A DNA stretch of 64,000 bases from CAVREM01 sp963728825 (GCA_963728825.1 CAVSLA010000003.1:124001-188000), one strand, 5' to 3'; positions 38,413 through 47,595 are shown, counted from the stretch's first letter. Program-made: numbers and translations. Notes: generated by a model not told the origin, from the sequence alone.

Positions 38413-39621
38413 TTACGACACCGCGACCCGCGTGACGCCGACCTCGGTTCCCGCGCGGGCGAGAATCTCCACCGCCCGCGACACTTGATCGGCGGTATGC
38501 GCGGCCGAACAGCTCGCGCGCAGCACGCACTGATCCTTCGGGCATCCCGGCGGCACGATAACGTTGACGTAGAGGCCCTGCGCCAGCAGCTCCTGCCAGA
38601 GCGCCACTGTCCGACCTTCATCACCGGTCAGGATTGGCACGATTGGCGACTCGGTGTCGCCGATCGCGTAGCCGCACTCCTGAAGGCCTCGCCGGAATGC
38701 CCGGATGTTCGCCCACAGCTGGTCGCGCAGCTCCGGGTGGCTGCGGACGACGCGCACGGCCGCCTGCACGCTGGCCACGTTCGAAGGCGAGCTCGACGCG
38801 GTGAAGACGTAGGCGCGCGCGAGGAAATGCAACAGCAACAGCTCGGCATGATCGGACACGCACACGCCGCCGACGCCAGCCAATGACTTCGAAAAGGTTC
38901 CGACCACGAAGTCGATCTGCTCGAGGACGCCCTGCGCCTCGGCACAGCCGAGCCCGGTCGCGCCGTAGGTGCCGAGCGAGTGCGCCTCGTCGACCAGCAG
39001 GTACGCGCCATGGGCGCGGCAGACGTCGACGATCTCGCGGAGCGGCGCCACATCGCCGCGAATCGAATACAGACCTTCGACGACGACCAGACGGTTCTTC
39101 TGCCCCTTGGGCAGCCGCATCAGCTTCTTGGCGAGACTGTCCGGAGAGTTGTGCCTGAACGCAATCACCTGCGAGGCGGTCTGCCGGGTCGCGTCGTAGA
39201 TGCTGGCGTGGCTGTCAGCATCGATCAGGATGACATCGCCCACACCGCACAGACCGCCGATGAGCGACAGGTTCGCCTGGTAGCCGGTGCTGAAAATCAG
39301 CGCGTGCCGCTTGCCATACCAATCCGCGAACTCGCGCTCGAGCTCGGCATGGACGGCGAACGTGCCGTTGGCGACGCGGGAGCCGGTCGTGCCCGTGCCA
39401 TGCCGTGTGACGGCGTGTCGGGCGGCGTCGACAACCGCCGGGTGAAGGGTCAACCCCAGGTAGTTGTTCGATCCAAACATCAGCGTGCGCCGGCCGTTGA
39501 TCACGACCTCGCACGGACCCACCACCTCCTCGATGACCGTCGCACCGGGTGTGGACGCACCATCGCCGAACGCGGCACGTCGCCGCTCGGTCGCACGCAG
39601 TTTGTCCAGCAGATCGTTCAC
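38413..39621 (-). CDS. Serine palmitoyltransferase (alpha-oxoamine synthase)
   Basis: The 402-residue PLP enzyme has the alpha-oxoamine synthase core: MFGSNNYLGLTLHPAVVDAA, RHGTGTTGSRVANGTFAVHA, LIDADSHASIYDATRQTASQ, VIAFRHNSPDSLAKKLMRL, LLVDEAHSLGTYGATGLG and the PLP lysine in VVGTFSKSLAGVGG. The FRHNSPDSL segment and the lack of a biotin-operon context favour serine palmitoyltransferase over KBL or BioF. It condenses serine with a long acyl thioester to give 3-ketosphinganine. Its GTG start overlaps the FAAL gene stop, and an ACP gene lies upstream, so the acyl donor is probably acyl-ACP. Confidence 0.88.
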   Translation of the reverse strand: MNDLLDKLRATERRRAAFGDGASTPGATVIEEVVGPCEVVINGRRTLMFGSNNYLGLTLHPAVVDAARHAVTRHGTGTTGSRVANGTFAVHAELEREFADWYGKRHALIFSTGYQANLSLIGGLCGVGDVILIDADSHASIYDATRQTASQVIAFRHNSPDSLAKKLMRLPKGQKNRLVVVEGLYSIRGDVAPLREIVDVCRAHGAYLLVDEAHSLGTYGATGLGCAEAQGVLEQIDFVVGTFSKSLAGVGGVCVSDHAELLLLHFLARAYVFTASSSPSNVASVQAAVRVVRSHPELRDQLWANIRAFRRGLQECGYAIGDTESPIVPILTGDEGRTVALWQELLAQGLYVNVIVPPGCPKDQCVLRASCSAAHTADQVSRAVEILARAGTEVGVTRVAVS

Positions 39622-41309
39622 GCGTGCAGTCCCGCGGGGTTCGCAACCCCGGTCAGTTCACCCCGTTCGTACGACGAGCGGACCGCCGCCCGCCGCACCT
39701 TCCCGCTCGTCGTCCGGCCAATCGTCCCGCCGGGAACCAGCATGACGTCGCCAACGGCCAGACCGAACAGATCGCTCACTGAACGGCGAATCTCCACAAC
39801 GAGCGCACCCGCCTCGACAGTGCCGCTCGGCTCCGCCACGATGATGACACGGCTACCAGCGGTGCCCTGCGAGCTGCCGAACGCAACCACCCGTCCTCGC
39901 TTCACACCCGGAAGACCTTCGACGCCCCACTCCAGATCCTGCGGGTGATACTTGCGGCCGTTGACCACGATGAGATCTTTCAACCTCCCGCAAACGAACA
40001 ACTCGCCATCCGAGACGTAACCCAGATCGCCCGTGTGGAGCCAGCCGTCGCGGATGACCCGCGCCGTCAAATCGGGGTCGTTATAGTAGCCCAGCATCAC
40101 CGAAGGTCCCGCCAGGGCAATCTCCCCCACCTCACGATCGCTCGCCTCCGATCCGTCGTCCCGCACGATGCGGAGCGCGTGTTCGGGCAGCGAACGTCCG
40201 CAGCTCACCAACCGGACGGCCGATTGATCGTCCTCCGCGGCCGGCACCGCGACGCGGTTCTCGGCGAGCGGGGCGGCGCACACCGCCTCGACTCGAGGTT
40301 CGCGACCGCGCACCGCGAACGTCGCGGCGAGCACATGCTCGGCAAGGCCGTAGCTGGGCAGAAAGTGCTGCGCGCGGAAGCCAACCCGGGAGAACTTCTC
40401 TGCGAACGCCGCGAGCGTCAGGGCGTTGACCGGCTCGGCGCCGCAGCCGGCGGCGCGCCACCTCGAAAGATCCAGCCCTTCGAGATCCCGATCCTTGATT
40501 CGCCGGACGCACAGGTCGTAGGCGAAGTTGGGTGCATAGCTGATCGTCGCCCTGTACCGCGTAATCGCGCGCAGCCATTCGATCGGGCGCTTCACGAACA
40601 TGTCCGGCGACATCAGCACCGCCGGACGGCCGCCGTACAGCGGCCCGAGCGACATCCCCACCAGCCCCATATCGTGGTAGAGCGGCAGCCAGCTCACGCT
40701 GCTGTCTTCAGAGGTGACGTCCAGCCCGAATGGCCCGTAAATGCCAGCGATGTTTGCGGCCAGGCTTCGATGGGTCACCACGACCCCCTTGGGTGACGCC
40801 GTCGAACCTGACGTGAATTGAATGAACGCCACCTCGTCCAGCGACGGCCGCCAGCCTTCGTCTGGCGCCGGCGCGTCGAGCGACTCGCGTGTCAGGACGA
40901 TTTCCAGACGATCGCATTCCGATCGACGGGCTTCGAATCCGTGAACGAGGGACTGGGTGGTGACAACGGCGCGAGCACCGGAGGCTTTCAGCGTTCGCGC
41001 CGTGGTTTCGAAGAACCGCGCCAGGTCGGCGGTGGTAGCGGGCGGGTACAGCGACGCGGGAATGACACCCGCGACGGCCGCGCCGAGCAGTGTCGTGAGA
41101 AATTGCTCGGCATCGGCCACGACGAGCGCGACCACGTCGCCTCGTCTCAAGCCGGCAGCGAGCAGGCCTCCCGCAATGCGGTGAGCGGCGCGGCGCATTT
41201 CGTCGTAGGAACGCGATCGCGCGCCGCCTTCACCCAGGAAGGTGTAGCCTGCGTCGCCGGTCGATCCTTCGTCGAGCGCCTCGGTCAGCGTCCTCAGCTT
41301 CAGCATCAC
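39618..41309 (-). CDS. Fatty acyl-AMP ligase/acyl-ACP synthetase
   Basis: The intact 563-residue ANL enzyme has FIQFTSGSTASPKGVVVTHR (AMP-binding P-loop), SWLPLYHDMGLVGMSLGPLY (the FAAL-type motif), FLPSYGLAEHVLAATFA, WLHTGDLGYVSDGELFVCGR and KDLIVVNGRKYHPQDLEW. SWLPLYHDMGL and YGLAE mark the FAAL/acyl-ACP ligase group rather than typical acyl-CoA synthetases. It would activate a fatty acid and load it on the ACP encoded just upstream, supplying serine palmitoyltransferase. Its start (GTG) overlaps the ACP stop by four bases and its stop overlaps the spt GTG. Confidence 0.87.
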   Translation of the reverse strand: MMLKLRTLTEALDEGSTGDAGYTFLGEGGARSRSYDEMRRAAHRIAGGLLAAGLRRGDVVALVVADAEQFLTTLLGAAVAGVIPASLYPPATTADLARFFETTARTLKASGARAVVTTQSLVHGFEARRSECDRLEIVLTRESLDAPAPDEGWRPSLDEVAFIQFTSGSTASPKGVVVTHRSLAANIAGIYGPFGLDVTSEDSSVSWLPLYHDMGLVGMSLGPLYGGRPAVLMSPDMFVKRPIEWLRAITRYRATISYAPNFAYDLCVRRIKDRDLEGLDLSRWRAAGCGAEPVNALTLAAFAEKFSRVGFRAQHFLPSYGLAEHVLAATFAVRGREPRVEAVCAAPLAENRVAVPAAEDDQSAVRLVSCGRSLPEHALRIVRDDGSEASDREVGEIALAGPSVMLGYYNDPDLTARVIRDGWLHTGDLGYVSDGELFVCGRLKDLIVVNGRKYHPQDLEWGVEGLPGVKRGRVVAFGSSQGTAGSRVIIVAEPSGTVEAGALVVEIRRSVSDLFGLAVGDVMLVPGGTIGRTTSGKVRRAAVRSSYERGELTGVANPAGLHA

Positions 41310-41569
41310 GTATTGGCGCGCTGCTCGACGAGAGCGGCGACCTGGGCCACCACCTGGCCGACGGTCCGCGTGGCCGGCACGTCGTTCAGGGGGATCGAGA
41401 TATCGAACGCGTCCTCGAGCTCGGCAACCACTTCAAGCACCTGCAGCGAGTCGAATCCCAGATCGGCGACCAGGTCGCTCGACAGGGTCGGTTCGATCGG
41501 TCGCCGGCTCACCTGCTTGAGGACCTCGATGACACCTGATTCAATCCGGGAGGAGGCCGCATCAGCCAT
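41306..41569 (-). CDS. Dedicated acyl carrier protein
   Basis: The 87-residue helical protein has SSDLVADLGFDSLQVLEVVA with Ser in DSL as the phosphopantetheine site, then LEDAFDISIPLNDVPATRTV. The ATG at 41569 begins MADAASSRIESGVIEVLKQV. Longer readings starting at 41674 would overlap the divergent peptidase and lack family features. It is likely the acyl donor for sphingoid-base or ceramide synthesis. It leads the acp-faal-spt operon. A possible promoter (TTCCGC, 16 bases, TATGCT at 41585-41612) lies just upstream. Confidence 0.85.
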   Translation of the reverse strand: MADAASSRIESGVIEVLKQVSRRPIEPTLSSDLVADLGFDSLQVLEVVAELEDAFDISIPLNDVPATRTVGQVVAQVAALVEQRANT

Positions 41570-41672
41570 CAATGAAGGGAGAAAAGCATACCTGAAGACG
41601 GACTTGGCGGAATACCCCCCGCGTGGGCGGATCACGGCCGAGCCGGCGCCGCGGCGGTGTACACTCGAACTC

Positions 41673-43148
41673 ATGAAGCGACACGCCCTGCCGGCGCTGG
41701 TCCTCTGTTTGTGCGCCTCGATCGCCTACGGCAGCGAATTCAGCGATGACCTGTCCGCCCGCCGCGTCCGGATGATGGAGCGGCTCGGGCCCGACGCGAT
41801 GGCGGTGCTGTTCAGCGCGCCGGTCCGCAACTACTCCCTGGACGTGAGCTACGAGTATCGGCAGGACAGCAATCTCTACTACCTGACCGGCCTGACCCAA
41901 GCCGATTCGATTCTGGTTCTGATGCCCGGCAACGTGGCTCGTCGAGAGATCCTGTTCATCAGCGAACGCAACGCGGAGCGCGAGCACTGGAACGGACGAC
42001 TGCTGTCTCGCGGCGAGGCGACGGATGCGACCGGCATCAGGACGATCATGGGCCGCAACCAGTTCGAGTCGTTCATGGGCGCAATGCTGAGCCGGCGCGG
42101 CTCCGGCGAGATCGACGGGACGGAAGCGGCTCAGTTCTTCGATGCCCTCGGCGCCGGCCGGGCGCGACTCGGGCTGGTGCTGCAGGCCGGCGGCGTCAAC
42201 GATCCGCTGAGCCCGCCCCAGGATTTCGCCCGGCGGGTTCGCGAACGCTACGTGGGATTTCAGGCCGTGGACGTCACGCCGCTCCTGACCGATCTGCGTC
42301 TGGTGAAAACGCCGTACGAGCGCAAGCTGCTGGTCAAGAGCCTCGAGATCTCCAGTGATGCGCAGATGGCCGGCATGCGCGCCGCGCGGCCGGGTGGCTG
42401 GGAGTACGAGGTCGAAGCAGCGATTGAAGCGGTCCACCGATCGCGCGGGGCGGTGTCGTGGAGCTATCCGTCGATCGTCGCCAGCGGACCCAACGCCACC
42501 ATCCTTCACTACAGCGAGAACAACCGGCAGATGCAGGCCGGGGATCTGCTGCTCGTCGATGCCGCCGCCAACTACGAGTACATGTCGGGCGACATCACGC
42601 GCACGTATCCGGTGAGCGGCACGTTCAGCCAGGCGCAGAAGGATATCTACGCGATCGTCCTCCAGGCGCAGGAGGAAGCGATCAAGGTGGCGCGCGCCGG
42701 CACGCCGGTCACCGCGGTGCATGACAAGACGGTCGAGGTGATCAAGGCGGGTCTGTTGCGGCTCGGGCTGATCACCGACGCCAGCGGCGATCAGTACCGG
42801 ATGTGGTACACACACGGCGCCAACCACTACATCGGCATCGACGTGCATGATGTCGGTGAGCGCAGCCGGCCGCTGCAGCCGGGGATGGCCTTCGTCATCG
42901 AGCCCGGGATCTACATCCGCCAGAGCGCGCTCGATGCCCTGACCATGACGCCTGAGAATCGCGCCTTGATCGACAAGGTCCAGCCGGCCGTCCGGAAATA
43001 TCTCGACACCGGCGTCCGGATCGAAGATGCGTTCCTGCTCGAAGAAGACGGCCTGCGGCGCCTGACGACATCGGTGCCGCGCACGGTCGAGGACATCGAG
43101 TCATTCATGCGCAAGCGCGCGCCGGCGCCGACCAGCGCGGCAAGGTGA
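41673..43148 (+). CDS. Secreted Xaa-Pro aminopeptidase (M24B)
   Basis: The signal peptide is MKRHALPALVLCLCASIAYG. The 491-residue protein has the creatinase-like N-domain and a pita-bread catalytic domain: LLLVDAAANYEYMSGDITRT supplies the two metal Asp, THGANHYIGIDVHDVGER the His, GMAFVIEPGIYI a Glu and RIEDAFLLEEDG the last Glu. It removes N-terminal residues before proline, probably in the periplasm. It is divergent from the ACP gene, with 103 bases between starts, and overlaps the TraB gene by four bases. Confidence 0.88.
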   Translation: MKRHALPALVLCLCASIAYGSEFSDDLSARRVRMMERLGPDAMAVLFSAPVRNYSLDVSYEYRQDSNLYYLTGLTQADSILVLMPGNVARREILFISERNAEREHWNGRLLSRGEATDATGIRTIMGRNQFESFMGAMLSRRGSGEIDGTEAAQFFDALGAGRARLGLVLQAGGVNDPLSPPQDFARRVRERYVGFQAVDVTPLLTDLRLVKTPYERKLLVKSLEISSDAQMAGMRAARPGGWEYEVEAAIEAVHRSRGAVSWSYPSIVASGPNATILHYSENNRQMQAGDLLLVDAAANYEYMSGDITRTYPVSGTFSQAQKDIYAIVLQAQEEAIKVARAGTPVTAVHDKTVEVIKAGLLRLGLITDASGDQYRMWYTHGANHYIGIDVHDVGERSRPLQPGMAFVIEPGIYIRQSALDALTMTPENRALIDKVQPAVRKYLDTGVRIEDAFLLEEDGLRRLTTSVPRTVEDIESFMRKRAPAPTSAAR

Positions 43149-44041
43149 CCATGGCGCAGATGCTGACTCGTCGGACACTGGTCACGCTGCTCGTTGCGGT
43201 CGTCGCTGCAGCGACGACCGGGCGGACCGAGGCGCAGACCCGCAACTTCATCTGGAAGGCGTCCCGCGGCCAGGCGGTCATCTACCTGGTCGGGTCGGTG
43301 CACCTGCTCAGCAAGGACTATTACCCCCTCTCCCCTGCGCTCGACACGGCGTTCAAGGAGTGCGACCTCCTGGTCGAGGAGCTGCATTTCGGCCAGATGG
43401 CGGAGGTCGAATCGCAGATGACGATTCTCATGCGAGGCATGCTGCCCTCGGGTCAGACACTCGACAAGGTGGTCTCGCCGGCCACCTTCGCGCTCGTCAA
43501 CGAGCGCGTCAAGGCACTTGGCATGCCGATCGAGCCGCTGACACGCTTCAAGCCGTGGGCTCTGGCGCTGACGCTGCTGGGGCTCGAGTGGCAGTCGGCG
43601 GGCTTCGACGCCGCGCTCGGACTCGACAAGCACTTTTACGATCAGGCCGTCGCCGCCAACAAGGAGATCCAGGGACTCGAGACGATCGATTTCCAGATCT
43701 CGCGGTTCGACGACCTCACCATGGAGGAGCAGGATCGGATGCTGGCCTCCACGCTGCGCGAGCTCGAGACCGAAAAAGCGGCGGTGACCACCCTCGCCAA
43801 CGCCTGGAAGGCCGGAGACGCGCCGACCGTCGAGCGCATCGTGCTGCAGGAGCTGCGCAAGGAGCCGCGGATGTATCAGCGGCTGCTCGTCGAGCGCAAC
43901 AAGGACTGGATGCCGAAAATCGAAGCGCTCTTCGCGCGCAAGGGCCGGACGTTCGTCGTCGTCGGCGCCGCCCACCTCGTCGGCACCGATGGCCTGCTCG
44001 CGATGTTGAGGGCCAAGGGCTACTCGGTCGAACAGCTCTGA
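43145..44041 (+). CDS. TraB/GumN family protein
   Basis: The 298-residue protein has a Tat-like signal (LTRRTLVTLLVAVVAAA) and the TraB/GumN pattern. This is VIYLVGSVHLLSKDYYPLSP (GSVHL), CDLLVEELHFGQ (Glu pair), GLDKHFYDQAVAANKEIQGL, ETIDFQ and the C-terminal GRTFVVVGAAHLVGTDGLLA (GAAHLVG). The conserved His/Glu residues fit a metal-dependent protease-like fold; the substrate is unknown. The GTG at 43145 overlaps the peptidase stop, or the ATG at 43151 may be used. It is followed 15 bases later by the DUF885 gene. Confidence 0.85.
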   Translation: MTMAQMLTRRTLVTLLVAVVAAATTGRTEAQTRNFIWKASRGQAVIYLVGSVHLLSKDYYPLSPALDTAFKECDLLVEELHFGQMAEVESQMTILMRGMLPSGQTLDKVVSPATFALVNERVKALGMPIEPLTRFKPWALALTLLGLEWQSAGFDAALGLDKHFYDQAVAANKEIQGLETIDFQISRFDDLTMEEQDRMLASTLRELETEKAAVTTLANAWKAGDAPTVERIVLQELRKEPRMYQRLLVERNKDWMPKIEALFARKGRTFVVVGAAHLVGTDGLLAMLRAKGYSVEQL

Positions 44042-44056
44042 ACGGATCTCGGTGCC

Positions 44057-45817
44057 ATGAAACATACACTGGCCACTGCCTGCCTGATCGTCGGCGCCCT
44101 TTCTCTCAGCCCGGCGCAGCAGCGCTCGATTGACGACTTTTTCCGCGATTTCACCGCCGAATGGATCCGTCTCAATCCGAACCAGGCGGCGGCCACGCGA
44201 TTTTTTTCGGGTGAGGAGCAGCGTCAGTTCGAACGCCAGATCACCCCGCTGACGCCGGAATGGCGGCGACGGCGCGTCGCACTCGCCGAACGGGGCCTCA
44301 AGGATCTGGCGGGCGTTACAGCGGGCGCCACGCTGACCGATGCCCAGCAGCTTTCGGCCGATCTGATGCGGTGGCAGCTCGACACCGTGATCCGGATGAA
44401 CCGCTACGCTGACTACACGTTTCCCTTCGAACAGTTCGGCGGCGCCAACGTCGGCCTGGTCAGCTTGATGACGGTCAGCCATCCGCTCGTGACCGAAAGC
44501 GACGCGGAGAATTACGTCGCGCGCCTCGGCCAGGTGGCGTCGAGGCTCGAAGAGGCGATCGCTGAAGCACAGCGGATCGCGGGGCTTGGCCTCATCCCGC
44601 CCCGGTTCATCATCCGGGCGACGCTGACCCAGATGCAGCAGTTCGTGGCGACGCCCGCGGCCCAGAACCCCTACGTCGCGTCGTTCGTCCAGCGGATGAC
44701 CGCCGCCGCTGCCATCCCAGCCGCCCGTCGTCAGCCGCTTGCGTCGGAGGCCGAACAAATCGTCGCGTCGCAGATCTATCCGGCCTGGAAGAAAGCGATC
44801 GCGGTGCTGCAACCGCTGGAGGCCAAGGCGACCGATGACGCAGGCTTGTGGCGTTTCAAGGACGGGCCGGCCGTGTATGCCGAATCGCTGCGGACCTACA
44901 CCACCACGAGCCTGACGGCCGATCAAATCCACGAGATCGGCCTGCGCGAAGTCGCGCGGATCGAAAAGGAGATGGACGGGATTTTCCGGAAGCTGGGCCG
45001 CACCCAGGGGACAATCCAGCAGCGCGTCGATCAACTCAAGAAGGATCTCGCCTATCCGCTGACGGAAGCGGGCCGGACGGCGATCATGGCCGACGTCGAA
45101 GAACTGATGCGCGACGCCGAAACCCGGGCCGCGTCGCAGTTCGATCGGCGGCCGCGCGCGCCGGTGATTGCCCGTCCCTTCCAGCGCTTTCAGGAAGCCA
45201 ACGCGGCGGCCAACTACACCTCACCAGCCCAGGACGGATCGCGCCCGGGAATCTTCCAGATTCCCCTGCGGCCCGACCGCATGACGAAGTTTGCGCTGCG
45301 CTCGCTCGTGTATCACGAGACCGTCCCTGGCCACCACTTCCAGGTGGCGCTCGAAATCGAGAACGATGCCAATCCCGCGTTCCGCCGCCTGCGGGCGTTC
45401 GGTGGCATCTCCGTCTTTGGCGAGGGCTGGGGCCTGTACGCCGAGCGGCTGGCAGCCGAATCGGGGTGGTACGACGGTGATCCCGAGGGGTTATTGGGAC
45501 AGCTCGACAGCTCGTTGTTCCGCGCGCGGCGGCTGGTCGTCGATACCGGTCTGCACGCCAAGCGCTGGACGCGTCAGCAGGCCATCGACTACGGGATCGG
45601 AGCGAGCGAGGTCGAACGCTATGTGGTGTTCCCGGGCCAGGCCTGCTCGTACATGCTCGGTCAGCTGAAGATCGTCGAGCTGCGCGACAAGGCGCGCGCG
45701 GCGCTGGGCGATCGGTTCTCGATCCGCGAGTTCCACAACACCGTGCTCGGCTCTGGCACCGTGCCGATCGAGCTGCTCGAGCGTCAGGTCGACGCGTACA
45801 TCCGCCGCGCCAGGTAG
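44057..45817 (+). CDS. Secreted DUF885 protein (putative metallopeptidase)
   Basis: The signal peptide MKHTLATACLIVGALSLSPA leads a 586-residue DUF885 protein. The candidate metal site HETVPGHH is in SLVYHETVPGHHFQVALEIE, with FGEGWGLYAERLAAESGWY supplying further Glu. These resemble gluzincin-type carboxypeptidase folds. With the preceding Xaa-Pro peptidase and TraB protein it forms a three-gene secreted-hydrolase run. The frame is clean to the repeat locus that follows. Confidence 0.85.
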   Translation: MKHTLATACLIVGALSLSPAQQRSIDDFFRDFTAEWIRLNPNQAAATRFFSGEEQRQFERQITPLTPEWRRRRVALAERGLKDLAGVTAGATLTDAQQLSADLMRWQLDTVIRMNRYADYTFPFEQFGGANVGLVSLMTVSHPLVTESDAENYVARLGQVASRLEEAIAEAQRIAGLGLIPPRFIIRATLTQMQQFVATPAAQNPYVASFVQRMTAAAAIPAARRQPLASEAEQIVASQIYPAWKKAIAVLQPLEAKATDDAGLWRFKDGPAVYAESLRTYTTTSLTADQIHEIGLREVARIEKEMDGIFRKLGRTQGTIQQRVDQLKKDLAYPLTEAGRTAIMADVEELMRDAETRAASQFDRRPRAPVIARPFQRFQEANAAANYTSPAQDGSRPGIFQIPLRPDRMTKFALRSLVYHETVPGHHFQVALEIENDANPAFRRLRAFGGISVFGEGWGLYAERLAAESGWYDGDPEGLLGQLDSSLFRARRLVVDTGLHAKRWTRQQAIDYGIGASEVERYVVFPGQACSYMLGQLKIVELRDKARAALGDRFSIREFHNTVLGSGTVPIELLERQVDAYIRRAR

Positions 45818-45821
45818 GGTT

Positions 45822-45909
45822 GGCGGGCCTAAGAGGCCGGCGGACCTAAGAGGTCCGCCCTACCTACGTCGATCGCTACGGTACATAGGGCGGGCCTCTT
45901 AGGCCCGCC
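45822..45909. repeat. Composite palindromic repeat, locus C
   Basis: A half unit (GGCGGGCCTAAGAGGCC, 45822-45838) is followed by GGCGGACCT/AGGTCCGCC (45839-45859) and GGCGGGCCT/AGGCCCGCC (45889-45909). The last two flank a linker like the one at 34.9 kb. The array ends six bases before the stop of an ADOP gene remnant. Confidence 0.8.
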
Positions 45910-45914
45910 GATCC

Positions 45915-46059
45915 CTACTCGCTGCGCAGCGCCACCATCGGATCGATCATCGACGCCCGTCGCGCGGGTACGTACGCGGCGGGCAGCCGCGGTGGCGAAT
46001 CCCAGAGCACGGCGAAGCGCTCGAAATGCGTAGCGGAGGTCCAGAAAAAGCGTATCCAT
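45915..46059 (-). pseudogene. ADOP permease remnant (start and end only)
   Basis: The first 20 or so codons from ATG 46059 read MDTLFLDLRYAFRALRRALG, the start of an ADOP/MacB-like permease (DLRYAFRALRR). About 25 codons later, in the next frame, AYVPARRASMIDPMVALRSE ends in a TAG at 45915, the standard ADOP C-terminus (PARRA..DP..ALR.E). The middle, normally some 750 codons, is missing. This is a deletion scar with no functional product. It directly abuts the palindromic repeats. Confidence 0.7.
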
Positions 46060-46227
46060 GCCGCTCGGCCGGGCAGGGATCGTGCCACCGCCCTCGCCGG
46101 AAATCCATAGGATCCCAACTGATTCCGGCGCGGCGAAGGGCCGCGCCGACCGCTCGCGGGACTCCTCTGTCCGGAAGCGGACCCGATCACGCGTCTCGGG
46201 CTGATTACCGGCTTCTGACCTAAGATC

Positions 46228-47583
46228 GTGGGCGTGTCGGCGCTGAACGGCGTGTCGGTTCTCGTGGCGGGCGCCGGGCTCGCAGGCCTGGCGGCGGCAC
46301 GCGACCTCACCGCCCTCGGCGCTGCGGTCACCGTCGTCGAAGCACGCGATCGGGTGGGCGGACGCGTCTGGACCGTCCGTGACGGCTTCATGGAAGGTCA
46401 GCACGCCGAAGCCGGCGCCGATCTCATCGACAACTCCCAGGAAGAAATTCAGAAGCTCGTCGCCGCGCTCGGCCTCGAGCTGACGCGGATTCTTCGCGGC
46501 GGCTGGGGCTTCGTCAGGAATGACGAGGGCGGACGACCGCGCATCGTGCGGCGCGGCGTGACGCGCGGCTGGGGGCGGCTGGCCGATCAACTCTCGGCAT
46601 TCGGCGAGCCGTACCGGCTCACCGAACAGCGCTGGGAATCGCCGGTGGCGGCGTGCATCGCTCGAAAGTCGGTATCCGACTGGCTGAATCGCATCAACGC
46701 CGACGACGAGCTTCGCGAGACGGCGCTTGGCTTACGAGGATTTTTTCTCGGGGATCCGGACGAGCTCTCCCTGCTTGCGCTCGTCGATCAGTTCGCCGCA
46801 AACGATGCGCCCGTGCCCGGGAAGATGTACCGGATCAAAGGCGGCAACGACCGGCTGGCCACGGCGCTCGCGGCGCGGCTTGGGCAGAGGGTGAAGCTCG
46901 CAACCGAAGTCGTCGCCGTGTCGCAGCGCGGACGGGGCGTTCGGGTCAGCCTGAAGAATGGCCGTCACGTGGCACAGCTCTCGTGCGATTACATGATCTT
47001 CGCGCTGCCGGCGACCGTGGTGCGGCGCATTCCGATCAGTCCCGCGCTGCCGCAACAGCAGCACGAGGCGTTCGTCCGCCTGAAATACGGCCGGGCCACG
47101 AAAACGCTGCTGCAATTCTCCCGGCGCTTCTGGCGCGTCCCAGGCCGCCCGCGGGCCTTCGGTTCGGCACTGCCGTTCGGCGCGGTATGGGACGCCAACG
47201 AGGAACAGCGCGGTCGGCCGGGCATCCTCAACCTCATGTCGGGCGGCTCGGCGAGTGACGCGACGCGTCAGACGTTCACTCGAGAGGGACCCGAAGCGCT
47301 GGCGCGATCGTTCGAGTGGCTTGGCTCGCGACGCGCCGAGTTGATCGCGTCGCGCCAGATCGTGTGGGACGACGATCCCTGGGCGAGAGGCGGATACGCG
47401 TTTTTCGATCCCGGGTTCGATCCGGCGCTCCGCTCGTGGCTCGGTCGTCCTGCCGGCCACCTCTTCTTCGCCGGCGAGCACACCAGCAACAAGTGGCAAG
47501 GCTACATGAACGGCGCGATCGAAAGCGGCCGTCGGGCCGCCGCCGAAGTCGCCGCCGTCCACGCTATTTCGACGGACTCGTGA
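46228..47583 (+). CDS. FAD-dependent flavin monoamine-oxidase-type oxidoreductase
   Basis: The 451-residue protein has the FAD-binding VLVAGAGLAGLAAARDLTAL, VTVVEARDRVGGRVWTV and GADLIDNSQEEIQKLVAALG. The C-terminal GHLFFAGEHTSNKWQGYMNG, AIESGRRAAAEV is the second FAD contact. This is the amine-oxidase/protoporphyrinogen oxidase-like family, which oxidises amines or polyenes; the substrate is not evident. GTG 46228 (or GTG 46234) is the start. No signal peptide, so it acts in the cytoplasm. The frame is intact. Confidence 0.85.
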   Translation: MGVSALNGVSVLVAGAGLAGLAAARDLTALGAAVTVVEARDRVGGRVWTVRDGFMEGQHAEAGADLIDNSQEEIQKLVAALGLELTRILRGGWGFVRNDEGGRPRIVRRGVTRGWGRLADQLSAFGEPYRLTEQRWESPVAACIARKSVSDWLNRINADDELRETALGLRGFFLGDPDELSLLALVDQFAANDAPVPGKMYRIKGGNDRLATALAARLGQRVKLATEVVAVSQRGRGVRVSLKNGRHVAQLSCDYMIFALPATVVRRIPISPALPQQQHEAFVRLKYGRATKTLLQFSRRFWRVPGRPRAFGSALPFGAVWDANEEQRGRPGILNLMSGGSASDATRQTFTREGPEALARSFEWLGSRRAELIASRQIVWDDDPWARGGYAFFDPGFDPALRSWLGRPAGHLFFAGEHTSNKWQGYMNGAIESGRRAAAEVAAVHAISTDS

Positions 47584-47595
47584 GAGCGGATGAGC

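Noticed and set aside
40818..41672. Upstream extension of the Xaa-Pro peptidase frame
   Set aside because: It would cover the ACP and part of the acyl-AMP ligase; the ATG at 41673 starts a clear signal peptide.
42911..45034. A 707-codon minus-strand frame opposite the M24, TraB and DUF885 genes
   Set aside because: Long open frame caused by codon bias; the three plus-strand genes have signal peptides and catalytic motifs.
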